Positions 30,593 to 41,400 of a stretch of 64,000 bases of DNA are shown piece after piece. The notes beneath the pieces were generated by a model. That model was not told the DNA's origin and did not search any database. It saw only the letters and a list, made by a program, of their open reading frames with translations. This stretch comes from DYFX01 sp964400625 (GTDB lineage Bacteria; Patescibacteriota; Patescibacteriia; SG8-24; DYFX01). Position 1 is the first letter of the stretch; every line of letters begins with the position of its first letter. Made by a program: the position numbers and the translations under genes. The stretch is taken from contig CAYNUS010000001.1 in assembly GCA_964400625.1 (NCBI GenBank), positions 195,510 to 259,509 on the forward strand. Direction: 5' to 3'.

Positions 30593-32493
30593 ACGTTGGA
30601 TTTGCCTTCAGCGGCGGCCAAGAGCTGCTCGTCGAGCTCCTTCTTGGCGTTCTCGATCTCGAGGAGCTGGCGCGGATCGGAGGTGATGATCTGGTCCTCG
30701 GCGTAGGAGGCGACGACCTTGATGGCCGCGTGGCGCGGTCCGGCGAAGAAGATGCCTTCGCCGACGCCGGCCTCGAGGAGCAGGAACTTCTCGCCTTCGG
30801 TGAGCAGGAAGGTCTTCTGCACGAGGTCGACCGAGGCCGACGACTGCTTGAGCAGCACCTGCATCGAGGAGTTCGTGACGATGGCCTGGCCGTACGGGGA
30901 GCGCAGGAAGTCGTTCACGTCCTGCGTGATGGTCGTGACGCCCAGGTAATACTTGCGGCAGCGCTTGACTAGGGCGAAAATGAACTTCGCGGAGTCGTCG
31001 TGCTGCATGAGCCACCAGGCCTCGTCGATCACCAGGATGCGCTTCTTGCGTTCCGAGCGGACGATGTTCCAGATGTAGTTGACGATGGTGTAGACGGCGA
31101 GCGGGCGCAGCTCGTCCTCCAGGTCGCGGACGGAGAAGACCACGAGCTTGTTGTTCATCTCGACCGTCGTCGGCGAGTTGAGGAGGCCCGAGAACGTGCC
31201 GTCGATGTACTTGCGGAGCTTGATCTGCAGGTCCTCCGTGCCGGTGATGCCTTCGAGCACCTGCTGGAAGTCCGACATGATCGGCGGCTCGACCGTGGCG
31301 AGGTCGACGCCCGGGACGATGTCCTTCTTGGCGTACGTCTCGAGCAAGGCGCGGTCGATGATGGAATCCTCGGCGGTCGTCATCTGGCCGAACATGATGC
31401 GCATGAGGCCCTTCACCGCGATGACGGCCGAGCGGATGATGTCCTCGGAGCGCACGTCCTCCCCTACCGGGCGCGGCAGGTCGAAGACGTTCAGCTTGGC
31501 GTCCGACGCCAGCGAGATGTTGATGTAGGTGCCGCTCACCGCGTCGGAAAGGTGCTTGTACTCCATTTCCGGGTCGATGATGATGACCTCGATGCCGACC
31601 ATGAGCGAGCGCAGCACCTCGAGCTTCACGGTGTAGCTCTTGCCGGCGCCGGAGGTGGCGAACACGACCGCGTTGGCGTTCTGGAGCGAGAAGCGGTCGA
31701 AGAGGATGAGGCTGTTGTTGTGCCGGTTGATGCCGTAGAGGATGCCGTTGTCGGAGGTGAGGTCCGCGGACACGAACGGGAAGCCCGAGGCGATGGGGCT
31801 CGTGTTCATGTTGAAGGTGATCATCAGCTCGTCGTTGCCGATCGGCAGCGTGGAGTTGAAGCCCTGTTCCGCCTGGTAGAGCACGCGCTTGGTGTAGATG
31901 AGGCGCGCGCCGAAGATGCCTTCGATCTGGTTAGTGAGCTCGTCGAGCTCCTTCTCGGACGGCGCGTAGAGCGTGACGTAGAGCGCGAACTGGAAGAAGT
32001 GCTCGATGCCCTGCGTCAGGTCGTCGCGTAGCTTCTCGATGTCGCGGAGGGCCGTCTCGCGCAGAGGGTCGCGCGCCGCGCCCTTCTCGGCGTCGCCCAT
32101 GATCTGGGCCTCGAGGATGCCGACCTTGTTCTTCAGCTGCTTCAGGATGACCTCCGGCTGGACGGGGTAGAAGAACATCGACACGTCCATCGTCGCCGAG
32201 AAGTTGATGATCGGCGTGAACCAGCCCATCGAGAGGTAGCGCGGGTACGTCACGACGAAGACCGTCCGCGCGAACAGGTCGCCGAGGCGGATCTTGTCGG
32301 GCTTGACCTCCATGCCGGCGGGCGCGATGAGGTCGCGGATGGTGACGACGCCCTTGCGGTAGACGCGCTCCTCCTCGAGCTTGATGCGCTCCTCCTGCGC
32401 GAGGCGCTTGCGCTCCTCGGGGGTCAGGCCCTTTTTCGCCTGCTTGGGCGCGGGCGCGACGTCCTGTTTGACGGATGCGGGCGTGAATGCCAT
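30589..32493 (-). CDS. virB4: VirB4/TraC-type T4SS ATPase
   Basis: 634 aa. An N-terminal Lys/Glu-rich helix and core (about 1-240), then a motor domain with Walker A ATSGAGKSYT (about 279-288), Walker B RILVIDEAWW (about 483) and TQDVNDFL, the family's conserved Gln region. It powers pilus assembly or substrate transport from the cytoplasmic side. The N-terminal TraC-like region is partly encoded as a separate upstream gene, 6 nt away. It overlaps the VirB8-like gene by 4 nt. Confidence 0.93.
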   Translation of the reverse strand: MAFTPASVKQDVAPAPKQAKKGLTPEERKRLAQEERIKLEEERVYRKGVVTIRDLIAPAGMEVKPDKIRLGDLFARTVFVVTYPRYLSMGWFTPIINFSATMDVSMFFYPVQPEVILKQLKNKVGILEAQIMGDAEKGAARDPLRETALRDIEKLRDDLTQGIEHFFQFALYVTLYAPSEKELDELTNQIEGIFGARLIYTKRVLYQAEQGFNSTLPIGNDELMITFNMNTSPIASGFPFVSADLTSDNGILYGINRHNNSLILFDRFSLQNANAVVFATSGAGKSYTVKLEVLRSLMVGIEVIIIDPEMEYKHLSDAVSGTYINISLASDAKLNVFDLPRPVGEDVRSEDIIRSAVIAVKGLMRIMFGQMTTAEDSIIDRALLETYAKKDIVPGVDLATVEPPIMSDFQQVLEGITGTEDLQIKLRKYIDGTFSGLLNSPTTVEMNNKLVVFSVRDLEDELRPLAVYTIVNYIWNIVRSERKKRILVIDEAWWLMQHDDSAKFIFALVKRCRKYYLGVTTITQDVNDFLRSPYGQAIVTNSSMQVLLKQSSASVDLVQKTFLLTEGEKFLLLEAGVGEGIFFAGPRHAAIKVVASYAEDQIITSDPRQLLEIENAKKELDEQLLAAAEGKSNV

Positions 32494-32499
32494 AGCGGT

Positions 32500-33198
32500 T
32501 TACGCTTCGACCTGGACCTCGCCGACCTTCGGCAGCTTCTGCGTGTCCATGGACTGCGGGTTGTAGGACGAATAATACAGCTCGATGAGGCTTTGGGTGT
32601 CGAGCATCGCGTTCGCGAGGCTCATCGAGTTCAGGCTGGCGCGCACCGAATCCACCTTGATCATCAGGTCCTTCTTGCGCTGCTGGAACTGCTCTTCCCG
32701 CAGCTTCGCGGAGACGAGCGGCGAGAGCACTTCCGACATGCGCGCGAAGAAGCCTTTGCGCTGGGAGGTGGCCGGGTTGTACGGCACGACGACGATGAAC
32801 TTCTTCTGCATGATCTCGCCGAGCGTGACGAGCTCGCCCACGAACTGGCGGTAGTCGGCGATCTGGTTGCGGAGGAGCTCGTTGTCCTGCGTCTTCTCCT
32901 GCTCCTTGAGGCGGTTCAGGTAGTCGTCGACGTTCAGCTTACGCGACTGCACGAGGATCTGCACCGGGGACTCGAGCGAGTTCAGGAACGAGATGTAGCC
33001 GCCGATGATGGCCTGCTGCTCGTCTTCCGACTTGAGCGAGAAGTTGATGCTGGAGACGAGCAGGACCGCGCGGAGCGTGCCGTCCTTCATGACGACGATG
33101 TCCTCGCGGATCTCGGCGATGTCCAAATAGCGCTGGGTCGAGGCGGCAGGCTTCGATCCGGCGAGCTTCTTGCTCTGCATCAGCTGTTCGGTGGCCAT
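32500..33198 (-). CDS. TraC-like T4SS protein (separate N-terminal region of VirB4)
   Basis: 232 aa. It starts like TraC/VirB4 N-terminal domains: YLDIAEIREDIVVMKDGTLRAVL, then VSSINFSLKSEDEQQAIIG and SPVQILVQSRKLNVDDYL, with a coiled coil around 160-200. It contains no Walker motif. In CPR and Gram-positive conjugation operons this domain can be a stand-alone subunit working with the VirB4 ATPase that follows. The ATG has an AAGGAGG, an exception among the operon genes. Confidence 0.85.
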   Translation of the reverse strand: MATEQLMQSKKLAGSKPAASTQRYLDIAEIREDIVVMKDGTLRAVLLVSSINFSLKSEDEQQAIIGGYISFLNSLESPVQILVQSRKLNVDDYLNRLKEQEKTQDNELLRNQIADYRQFVGELVTLGEIMQKKFIVVVPYNPATSQRKGFFARMSEVLSPLVSAKLREEQFQQRKKDLMIKVDSVRASLNSMSLANAMLDTQSLIELYYSSYNPQSMDTQKLPKVGEVQVEA

Positions 33199-33216
33199 AG
33201 GTCCTCCTTCTGACGC

Positions 33217-33666
33217 TTAATCCTCCGGGTGATAGACGCCGCCGGTGTTCACGACGAGCGCCAGCTCCGAGAGCCGGGACGTGGTCGGCGCTTCCTTGTA
33301 GATCTTCGGCGGGGGCGGGGGCGGGACCTCGACCTTGGCGAGCGCGATGATCTCGGCGTCGGTGAGTTCCTTGTTCCAGACCCGGACGTCCGGGCGGCGG
33401 AACGTCTGGAAGAAGTTCAGCAGGAAATAGTGGAACGGCTGTCCGTTGATGCGGACGAACGCCAAGGTCAGCGCGGCGCCGAGGAGCGGCAGGTCGATGG
33501 CGATCGCGTACCAGATGCCGTTCACCGGGTCCACCGCGATCAGGATCCGGTAGATGATGAACAGGAGCAACGCCGTGACCATGATGATGGCGAACTGGCG
33601 GGTCGTGATCGGCCCGAGGATCTTGTCCTCCACGTCGATGAATTGCGGGACGACGAACTGTGACAT
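33217..33666 (-). CDS. prgI: PrgI family T4SS membrane protein (VirB3-like)
   Basis: 149 aa. The start QFIDVEDKILGPITTRQFAII is the PrgI signature, followed by two membrane helices (about 26-44 and 50-70), then INGQPFHYFLLNFFQTFRRP (conserved in PrgI). The C-terminal tail carries a PPPPPP run. It is a small inner-membrane partner of VirB4. A TAAAAT box 6 nt before the ATG suggests a separate, leaderless transcript start here, after the palindromic repeat. Confidence 0.9.
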   Translation of the reverse strand: MSQFVVPQFIDVEDKILGPITTRQFAIIMVTALLLFIIYRILIAVDPVNGIWYAIAIDLPLLGAALTLAFVRINGQPFHYFLLNFFQTFRRPDVRVWNKELTDAEIIALAKVEVPPPPPPKIYKEAPTTSRLSELALVVNTGGVYHPED

Positions 33667-33672
33667 GAGGTC

Positions 33673-33678
33673 ATTTTA
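33673..33678 (-). promoter_or_regulatory. -10 box of prgI
   Basis: TAAAAT on the minus strand, 6 nt before the ATG. Confidence 0.4.
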
Positions 33679-33712
33679 GCACAGATTCCAGGACCGCGCC
33701 TCCCCCACCCTC

Positions 33713-33796
33713 GTCATTCCGAGTGAAGCCGAGGAACCCCTTGCGATTCGTGCGGCGCAAGCGGTTCCTCCGCTCGCTGCGCTCGGTCGGAATGAC
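33713..33796. repeat. GTCATTCC palindromic repeat, subfamily A copy 2
   Basis: 84 bp, inverted relative to 8561-8653, with the same 10-bp ends. It splits the T4SS operon between the 607-aa gene and prgI. Confidence 0.85.
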
Positions 33797-33804
33797 GGAA
33801 GGGG

Positions 33805-35628
33805 CTAATACCGGAGCTGTCTGCTGAGCGCGGCGACCGCTTGGAACTCCTCCGGCGTGAGATACGGCTTCTTCCCGGCCTGGCGGGCGGCGACGGCATC
33901 CTTGAGCGGCAGGCCGTTCAACCCCTCCCCCATCAGTTCCAGATAGGTGCGGACGACTTCGGAGGCTCCCCAGGCGGCGATGGCTTCCGTACGGCGCGTG
34001 TAGGACTGTTCGGCCAGGACGTCGATCTTGTCCTTGATCTTGACGCAAGCCTCGGCCGGATCCTTCGAGAGGCGGCGGAAGTCGACGATCGTGATGGCGC
34101 GAAGCTCCTCGACCGGACCGGTCAGGCGGGCCATCGGCCTCACGTCGTCCATGCGCGGCTTGGGCGCGTCCATGCCGCCCTGGACCTGCGGCCGGACGAT
34201 GGCGCCCGGGACGGGGCGGACGATCGTGAGCGGCGGCGCGGCGGGTTTCGGGGCGGGCGGGGCGACGTTCGGCAGCGGCACGATTTCCGGAGCGCGCATC
34301 TCGGGCGGGACGGGATTCGATGTCGCGATCGGCAGGTTCGGCGGCACGGCGGAGGCGGCGACGGCCGGTTCCGCGGGCATCGGAGCGGGCGCCGAAGGCG
34401 GCGCCTCAGGCGCGTTCTTCATCGCCTTCTTGGATTTGGAGACGATGCTCCGGTAGAGGCGTTCTAGTTCGGTCTCCGCGCCCTCTTTCGCCTGGACCTC
34501 GCTTTCGATCTTCTTCTCGCGCTCCTTCTCCACCCATTCCGTCTTCTCGGCGGCCGCTTCGGCGACATGCGCGTCGTGCACGCTCTTCAGCTTCGCCTGG
34601 ATGGCGTTCAGCACCGCGCGCGCGGCGTCCTGGCTGAGGCCGAGTCCGCCCAGCTCCTTCGGCTGGACCATCGTCTCGAGCGTCTCCATCTGGTCGCGGA
34701 CGTCGCGCAGGCGGTTGGCGATGACGGTCTTGATGCGCTTGGCCATCGCCTCGTCGTCGGTGGCGAGGCCGGAGGCGCGATAGATCTCGTCGATCGACGC
34801 CTCGATCTTGCGGGCGACCTCGTCGGCCTGCTCCACGCCGCGCGCGGGCAGGACGACTTGCTTGAACTTCTCGATCTCGGCTTCGTCTTCGGGCTTGATC
34901 GTCGAAAAATCCTCCTTTTGCGGAGCCTTCGCGGCCGGGGCGGGCGCGGGCGCCTCCCCTGCCGCAGGCGCGGCGCTGGACATGGCGCGCGTGGGCGAGT
35001 GCGGCGTCGGGTCGATGACGACGGAGCGCGTCTCCTCGCGCACCTCTTCGAGCACGCGAGCGGCGGTCGTGGGGTCGAAACCGAGGCCGCCGATCTTTTC
35101 GGGGCGCGTCAGGACTTCCTTGGTCTGCTCCTCGGTGCGGACGCCGGCCAGGAACGATTCGACGACCCCGCGCAGGCGCGCCTGGGTCCTCGGCTCGGCG
35201 ACGGCGCCGATGGATTCCTTCACGACCTCCTCGGCCGCTTCGCCCGGCGTGCGGTGCTCGATCTGCACGCGGAAATCCGGGTACGCGGTCGGGTCGGCGC
35301 CGAGCGCGCGGACGAGCCCGTCCACGTCGCCGATCCACTTGTCGAGCGGCAGGAGGCGGAAGCCGAGGATGTCCGCCGCGAGGCGCTTCGAGGCGGCCTC
35401 ATCGAGTCCGAAACGCGCCTTCACCTCGTCGAGCAGGCGCGGGAGCTCGATGGCCTTCACGAAGAGCTGGCGGAGAAGGTCGAACAGGGCCGCTTCCTGC
35501 GGCTCCGTGAGCGCGTTGCGCTCGATGATCATCTCGTTGAGTTCGCCGGCCCGTTCCGAATACAGGTAGTCCTGCACCGGGCCGGGGAGCTCGGCGATCT
35601 TGAGCTGGAGCTCGTCGGTGAGGGTCAT
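33805..35628 (-). CDS. Unknown 607-aa protein of the T4SS operon
   Basis: A soluble, Ala/Glu/Pro-rich protein with no signal peptide or membrane helix. It contains two related helical modules: one with PEKIGGLGFDPTTAARVLEE (about 178-200) and one with PKELGGLGLSQDAARAVLNA (about 328-350), each following a long helix. Pro-rich linkers (about 215-240 and 415-490) separate helical blocks, and a Lys/Glu coiled coil lies near 360-400. No known family. Position between the VirB6-like gene (8 nt) and prgI suggests a cytoplasmic T4SS accessory. Confidence 0.75.
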   Translation of the reverse strand: MTLTDELQLKIAELPGPVQDYLYSERAGELNEMIIERNALTEPQEAALFDLLRQLFVKAIELPRLLDEVKARFGLDEAASKRLAADILGFRLLPLDKWIGDVDGLVRALGADPTAYPDFRVQIEHRTPGEAAEEVVKESIGAVAEPRTQARLRGVVESFLAGVRTEEQTKEVLTRPEKIGGLGFDPTTAARVLEEVREETRSVVIDPTPHSPTRAMSSAAPAAGEAPAPAPAAKAPQKEDFSTIKPEDEAEIEKFKQVVLPARGVEQADEVARKIEASIDEIYRASGLATDDEAMAKRIKTVIANRLRDVRDQMETLETMVQPKELGGLGLSQDAARAVLNAIQAKLKSVHDAHVAEAAAEKTEWVEKEREKKIESEVQAKEGAETELERLYRSIVSKSKKAMKNAPEAPPSAPAPMPAEPAVAASAVPPNLPIATSNPVPPEMRAPEIVPLPNVAPPAPKPAAPPLTIVRPVPGAIVRPQVQGGMDAPKPRMDDVRPMARLTGPVEELRAITIVDFRRLSKDPAEACVKIKDKIDVLAEQSYTRRTEAIAAWGASEVVRTYLELMGEGLNGLPLKDAVAARQAGKKPYLTPEEFQAVAALSRQLRY

Positions 35629-35636
35629 AGGTCAGG

Positions 35637-38414
35637 TCACGCCTGGCGGCCGCCAGGGCGGTTTCCCTTCTTTCCTTTTTCGCCCGTGTCGAACTTGACG
35701 CCCTTCACGTCGGCGACGGTCCTGGCGATGGCGGTGTCGAGCTGTTCGAGGCGCTTCTCGAAGCCCTTCGCGGCCGATTTGAGCGCTTCGAGTTCCGGCG
35801 CGGGCATCGGGAGAGTGCCCTTGTCCGCGAAGTCGATGCGTTCCAGCATGCCGTCGAGGCTCTTCATGGCTTCGGCGCGCTGCGTCATCGATGTCTGGAG
35901 CTTTTCCATGGAACCCTTGAGCCCCGCGATCTGTTCGTTCATCGCCTCGGAGGGCGCGGCCGCGGCGGCGGCCTGCATGGCGGCGACCTGCTTGCCCAGC
36001 TCCACGATGACCTTCGGCGCCTCGTCCGTGAGCTTGCCGCGCTCGACTTCGCGGACGCCGGCGGCCCGCTTCTCCATCTCGGCGACCGACGGCAGGGTGT
36101 GGTCGTTCATGCCGCCCTTCCTGGCGTTGCGGACCTTTTCCGGGTTGACGGAACCGACCAGAAGAGCGATCTCTTTGCTCGCGTCTTTGCGATCAGGATC
36201 GGTCACGGACACGTGGCGGCCGAAGGCGTTCAAATCGATCTGATCGGCGTTCTGCTTGATGGCGGCCTGGAGCTTGCTGTCGGTGCTGATGCTCGCGGCC
36301 GAAAGCGAGCCGACGGAAACGGCGTCGGGGAGCGCGGCCAAGAACTTGGCGGAGTCGCCGGAAGCGAGCGCTTCCTGAAGGCGCGCGTCGGCGCGGCTCT
36401 TCAGCGCATCGCCGCCCTTGCCCACGGCCTCTCCGCGAGCCTTAGCGTCGCCGCGCGTCTTGTCGAGCACGTGGTCTGCCACCTTGTCGTCCTTGTACCA
36501 GCTCGCCGGAATGTCCCCCGCTCCGAGTTTGGACAACTGATCCGGCTTGAGGGCCGCCAGCATGCTCGCCTGTTGGTCATCCGAACCGTCCGTCGCGAGC
36601 TTCTTCAGTTGGCCCGCCGTCATGTGCGGCATGAACGTGGCGATGTCCCCCTTGCCGAGGCCGCCGATGTCGTCGTTCGACATCTTCGGGGTGATCTCCT
36701 TGAGGTCCGCATCGCCGATCTTTCCCTCTTGCATGAGCTGCGGGGCGAACTTCTGCTTGAACTCCGTCAACGTCTTCTTCAGGTTGGGATCTTTCGAAGC
36801 TTCGTCGCTCAGCTTATCGAACGCCGAAGTCACGAAGGAGTTGTCGTTCTTCGCCCACTGGAGCGCATTCTTGTCGGTCATCATCGTGCCGACGGCGTCC
36901 TGCAGTCCTTTGCCCTTCGAGCCGCGGATCAGCGAATTGAGCGCGAAGGCGCCGTCTCCGGACTTGCCGAGAGAAGCCGCGACGCCCGGATTCTTCAGCC
37001 CGACGTCCAGCATCGAGGACAGCCGCTTCTTATCGACATCATCAAGCTTTCCTTTCTTGGAAAGCGAGTTGAGGCTTCGGTTGAACGCCCCGGGACTGAG
37101 CCGTGCCATGTCCTCAGGCGTGCCGGCGAACTTCTCGCGGAAGTTCTGCCGTTCCTTCTTCCAGCTCTCCCCTTTCAGGACGGCCGCACGGCCGAGACCG
37201 CCGACGAGCGGGACGCGGGCGAGCATCTTGCCGCCGCCGGTCAGGACCGGCTGGGCCGCCATCTTCAGGCCGCCGGTGGCGACGGCGCGTCCGGCCTTCG
37301 TGATGCCGCCGCGCACCGAGTTCGCGAACCCGGAACCGATCACGCCGCTCGAGCCCGCCTTCTGCAGGCCGGCGAACATGATGCAGATCGCGATGATCAT
37401 GTTCATGATGGTGTCGGCCGTGCCGGCTTCCGTCGGGATCTTCTTGTCGGCCCCGCCGCCGCCGCCCGTCCGGTTCGCGGCGGCGTCGCGTTCGCCCGCT
37501 CCGGCGTAACTCGCCGGGAAGCCCTGGCTCGCGAATCCGCCGGGGCCGACCTGCTGGACGCTGGCCAGCGCGAGCCACATGAAGAACGCGATGATCGGGC
37601 CGGAGATGATGTACTTGCGGAACTCCTTCCACCAGTCGGCGTAGTAGCCGCTCGCGGACGGGATGGCGCTGGCGAGGAAGGCCAGGGGCGAGAGGATGAT
37701 GAGGATCCAGAGCATCACGACGCGGAAGAGCAGCATGACGAGCAGGACCAGCGTGACGCAGACCGCGATGGCGGCGAGGATGAACGCGAACATCATGGCG
37801 ACCACCATGCCGAAGTCGTAGCTGCCGGTGCCGGACTGGCCCAGCGCCAGGAGCTTGTTGATCTGGTAGGCGTTCATGAAGTTGCCCGCGGCCGTCTCCT
37901 TGAAGGCGTTCACGAACGTGAGCATCACCACCTGGCCCATGTCGATGAAGAGGCCGCAGATGGTCTTCGAGAAGTTGATGACGACCGCCATGATCAGCAG
38001 GCGCTGGAGGTTCTTGCTGTAATGGTAGGTGCTCGAACCCAGGATGGTGCCGAAGGCGATGATCAGCAGCATCACGATGAAGAACATGTTGGCGAGGTCG
38101 CGCGTGACGACCCAGCCGAGCTGGACCGCGGTCGGTCCGGGCGAGACGAAGTTGAAGAACTGCGCGACGCGGATGACCGCCTCCACCTCCAGCACCAGGA
38201 TCCAGCCCATGAGGGCGGTGAGGAGCTGGAAGATCTTGACGAAGATCATCGCCACGCAGGAGAGCGGGTCCGAGATGCCGCAGGCCTCGGCCGGCGCCGG
38301 CACCGCCATCATGAGGACGGCGAAGGAGCCGACGAGCGCGAACGCGCGCAAGAGCCCCGCCCTCTTCGTGAGGGCGGAGCGGAGCGCGTCGAGGCTGCGG
38401 CGGAGGAGGTTCAT
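35637..38414 (-). CDS. virB6: VirB6/TrbL-like polytopic membrane protein
   Basis: 925 aa. An N-terminal hydrophobic segment, then about seven or eight membrane helices in the first 375 residues, including LIIAFGTILGSSTYHYSKNL and LLFRVVMLWILIILSPLAFL, the VirB6-like core typical of CPR T4SS operons. Residues about 380-925 are soluble, Lys/Ala/Gly-rich and helical, with repeating short segments and no motif that I recognise. It is probably the channel-forming inner-membrane protein. It follows the giant Cys-rich gene by 15 nt. Confidence 0.85.
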   Translation of the reverse strand: MNLLRRSLDALRSALTKRAGLLRAFALVGSFAVLMMAVPAPAEACGISDPLSCVAMIFVKIFQLLTALMGWILVLEVEAVIRVAQFFNFVSPGPTAVQLGWVVTRDLANMFFIVMLLIIAFGTILGSSTYHYSKNLQRLLIMAVVINFSKTICGLFIDMGQVVMLTFVNAFKETAAGNFMNAYQINKLLALGQSGTGSYDFGMVVAMMFAFILAAIAVCVTLVLLVMLLFRVVMLWILIILSPLAFLASAIPSASGYYADWWKEFRKYIISGPIIAFFMWLALASVQQVGPGGFASQGFPASYAGAGERDAAANRTGGGGGADKKIPTEAGTADTIMNMIIAICIMFAGLQKAGSSGVIGSGFANSVRGGITKAGRAVATGGLKMAAQPVLTGGGKMLARVPLVGGLGRAAVLKGESWKKERQNFREKFAGTPEDMARLSPGAFNRSLNSLSKKGKLDDVDKKRLSSMLDVGLKNPGVAASLGKSGDGAFALNSLIRGSKGKGLQDAVGTMMTDKNALQWAKNDNSFVTSAFDKLSDEASKDPNLKKTLTEFKQKFAPQLMQEGKIGDADLKEITPKMSNDDIGGLGKGDIATFMPHMTAGQLKKLATDGSDDQQASMLAALKPDQLSKLGAGDIPASWYKDDKVADHVLDKTRGDAKARGEAVGKGGDALKSRADARLQEALASGDSAKFLAALPDAVSVGSLSAASISTDSKLQAAIKQNADQIDLNAFGRHVSVTDPDRKDASKEIALLVGSVNPEKVRNARKGGMNDHTLPSVAEMEKRAAGVREVERGKLTDEAPKVIVELGKQVAAMQAAAAAAPSEAMNEQIAGLKGSMEKLQTSMTQRAEAMKSLDGMLERIDFADKGTLPMPAPELEALKSAAKGFEKRLEQLDTAIARTVADVKGVKFDTGEKGKKGNRPGGRQA

Positions 38415-38429
38415 AGGATGCGTCGTGCG

Positions 38430-41400
38430 TCAGGGGCCGAGGAACAGGGGGAAGGCGAACACCGGGAAGAAGGAACCCGATCCCCCGCCGACGACCGCGC
38501 TGCCGGGCGAAGCGGCTTCGGCGTCTTCGATGGTCGGCGCCAGGCGGATCTCGCCGGCGAACTCCGTCCACGGCCGGGCGTTCGCCGGGGAGTCGGCGAG
38601 GTCGCAGCCGTCCTTGTAGGCGCCGCCGGACTGCGCGCAGCCCGCGCCGGTGCAGTTGCACCAGCCCCAGTTGTCGACGATCTGGACCTTCGGGCGGTAG
38701 ATGCAGATCGGGGAGCCTCCGACCATGCGATAGCACGGCGCGTTGGTGGCCGCCTCGGGCGAGCCGGCGCAGAGCGGCATGGCGTTCAGGTCCCTGGCGG
38801 AGCAGGTGTAGGTATGGTCGAACTGGAACGGGGCTGCGCTGCAGGCGCCCGGCGTGTTGCCGAAGCGCGCCACGCCGGCGACGCATTCGGCGTTGCCCGG
38901 GCAGTCCGCGGCGCTGTCGCAGGTGAGCCCGTTCATGCCGCGGCATTCGCCGATGGCGTTCTCGTCCGTCGTGTCCGGCGAGCAGACCGGTTTCTGGTTG
39001 CGGTACCAGCCCTTGCTGGGCGGTTCGGCCGGGGTGAAGTCGCCCCACGAGATCGTCCGCTGGAGGATCGGCATCGAGTTATGCGAGGCCCAGCCGTAGA
39101 AGCGCGCGGAGACCGCGAGCGTCCCGTCGGCGCCGAGCACCGCGCCGTCGTCCTTGCCGTTGATCGTGAGGCTGTCCATGATGCCGGGCTCGCAGATGCC
39201 GGCGGCGTCGCAGGTGGCCAGGTCGACCGACGCGATGCGCGGCGGGTGCCAGATGCCGTCGCCGCGTTCGGCCAAGCTGTTGAGGTCCGCGACGCCGGAC
39301 TCGTCGTATGCCGCGCCGCCGGGGGTCGTGTCGTCGTCGACCAGCTCGTACACGCCGCCGGAACCGCTCGTCTGAAGCTTCAAGTAGCGCCACACGCCGT
39401 AGACCTTCCGGAAGAGGCGCCGGAGGCTCGAATCACGCTGTGCGGCCGGAAGGTCTTCGGGGCGTTCGCGCAGATAGGTCGCGCCCTGCGTGAAGTCCGT
39501 CTGCGTGCACTGCTCGAAGTTCGGGTCGACGCGGCGCGCGACATAGGTCCACGGCGATACGGGGACGCCCTCCTTGTTGGTAGGCGCCGACGTCACCGAA
39601 CCGATGGCGCCGTACGGCTGGCAAGCGTCCGCGAAGCCCATGCCGCGGTTGTTCACGTCGGCGATCATGCGGCTCTGGAAGGACTCGATGGGGTTGACCG
39701 TGTCCGTGAAGGCGACCGTCGCGCCGAACTCGCCGCGCTCGTCCACCTGCACGACTTCCTGGCAGCCCGGCTTGAAGACGAAGCCCATGCGGATGATGCC
39801 GAAGGCGCCCTCGTCGCTGCCGTCGCGCGCGGCCACGCGGACCGACTGCAGGCGGCCGTTCTGATCGAACGTGGCGGAAAGCACGATGATGCCTTCGCCG
39901 TCGGAAGGATCCACCTTGAAATTGTTGCCCTCGTTCAGGTGGAAGACGCTGTTGAAGCGCCCCTTATCGGGGTTGCCGTCGTTTCCAGTGACCTGGGACT
40001 CGGAGACCGGGAAGGCGTCGTTGCTGTCGTTGTCTTCGTTGTCGATGTTGTCGTCGTCCTCGTCGTTGCAGTCGCCGATGACGTTCTGGTGGGGGTTGGT
40101 CGGGATGTCCGTGTAGGGGCCGCCAGGCGCGCCGGTGCCGCGCGTCCGGACCTCGCCGAGTTCGAGGTCGAGGACCTGGTCGTAGATGTCGTCCGTGACC
40201 TGGAAGTAGATGCTCGAGAGCTGCTGGCGATACATCGGCGGGCCCACGTACGGGTAATCGATGTACGTGGAATCGACCGAGCCGCCGTCGGCGACCTCGT
40301 AGCAGCCGAGGATGCCCTTCGCGTCCGAGTCGATATACCAATCCGCGACCGCCTGCGTGCACTTGCCCGGCTCGGAAGCGGACTTGTAGCCCTGGCAGAC
40401 GAAGTCCGAACCGCAGGTGCCCTGGACCCCGTTCGCCGCCGTGCAAGTCACGACGCACTTCGAGGGCTGGCCATCGACGGTGCAGTCCCGCTGCTGCAGA
40501 CGGTACGAGGCGCTCGACGTCGAAGGCCAGACGCACCACTTGCCGTTCTCCTCGTCCTCGCAATCCTTGTCCTGCGACCGCGCGCTGGCGGCCCCGTTGC
40601 TGACGGTGCCGGGGCCGAAGTAGTTCATGATGTCCATGTCGCGGTAGTCGAAGACGGTATCGCCGTTCGTGTCGACCGCGAAGTTCTCGTTCCTATTGCT
40701 CGACGTCGGGGACGTGTGGACCGACGGGATGTCGAACATCAACGCCCAGCTCGCCTGATCGCCGACGCAGTAGAAGCGGCGGTCTTCCGTCGCGAAGTAG
40801 CCGGCGCTCTGGTACTGGTTGTAGATGTCGCGCGAACCGCCGACGAGGCCCACCGGGCGCCAGGTCAGGCAGGCGTATTCGTCGGCGCGGCCGTTGATCG
40901 GCCTCGTGTAGTCGCGTTCGATGCACTGGCCCTCGTAGCCGACCACGCGGTCGAGCTTGCCCAGCCGGACGCACTGCGCGCCATCGTCGCAGCCCGGGAG
41001 CGCGAAGCCGCCGAAGACCGGGTCCGGATTGACCTTCTTCGTGCAGCAGGAGAGGTTCGACTTCGTGCGCGCGCCGGTGGCGAGCGGGTCGCATTCGAAG
41101 CCGTCGAAGGCGCCCGTCACGCAGTAGCCCTGCGGGATGTCCTCGCTCCCGGCCGGCAGATACTTGGTCTGGCTGCCGTAGCGCGCGATGAAGTAGCTGC
41201 ACTCGCACGTCGAGACCTCGACGCCGTTCACGAGGCGCCGCTGGCAGACGTTGGCGCCGCCGAAGGCAGGGCTCGGCCCGATCAAGGTCGGATTCCCGCC
41301 GTTCAATTCCGCGCCGTCGTAGTTCCAGCCGGACGGATCGGCCACGGTCGAAGGGAACGGGGCGTTCTCCTGAGGGTATGCGCGGCAGGACGCGCCGGGA

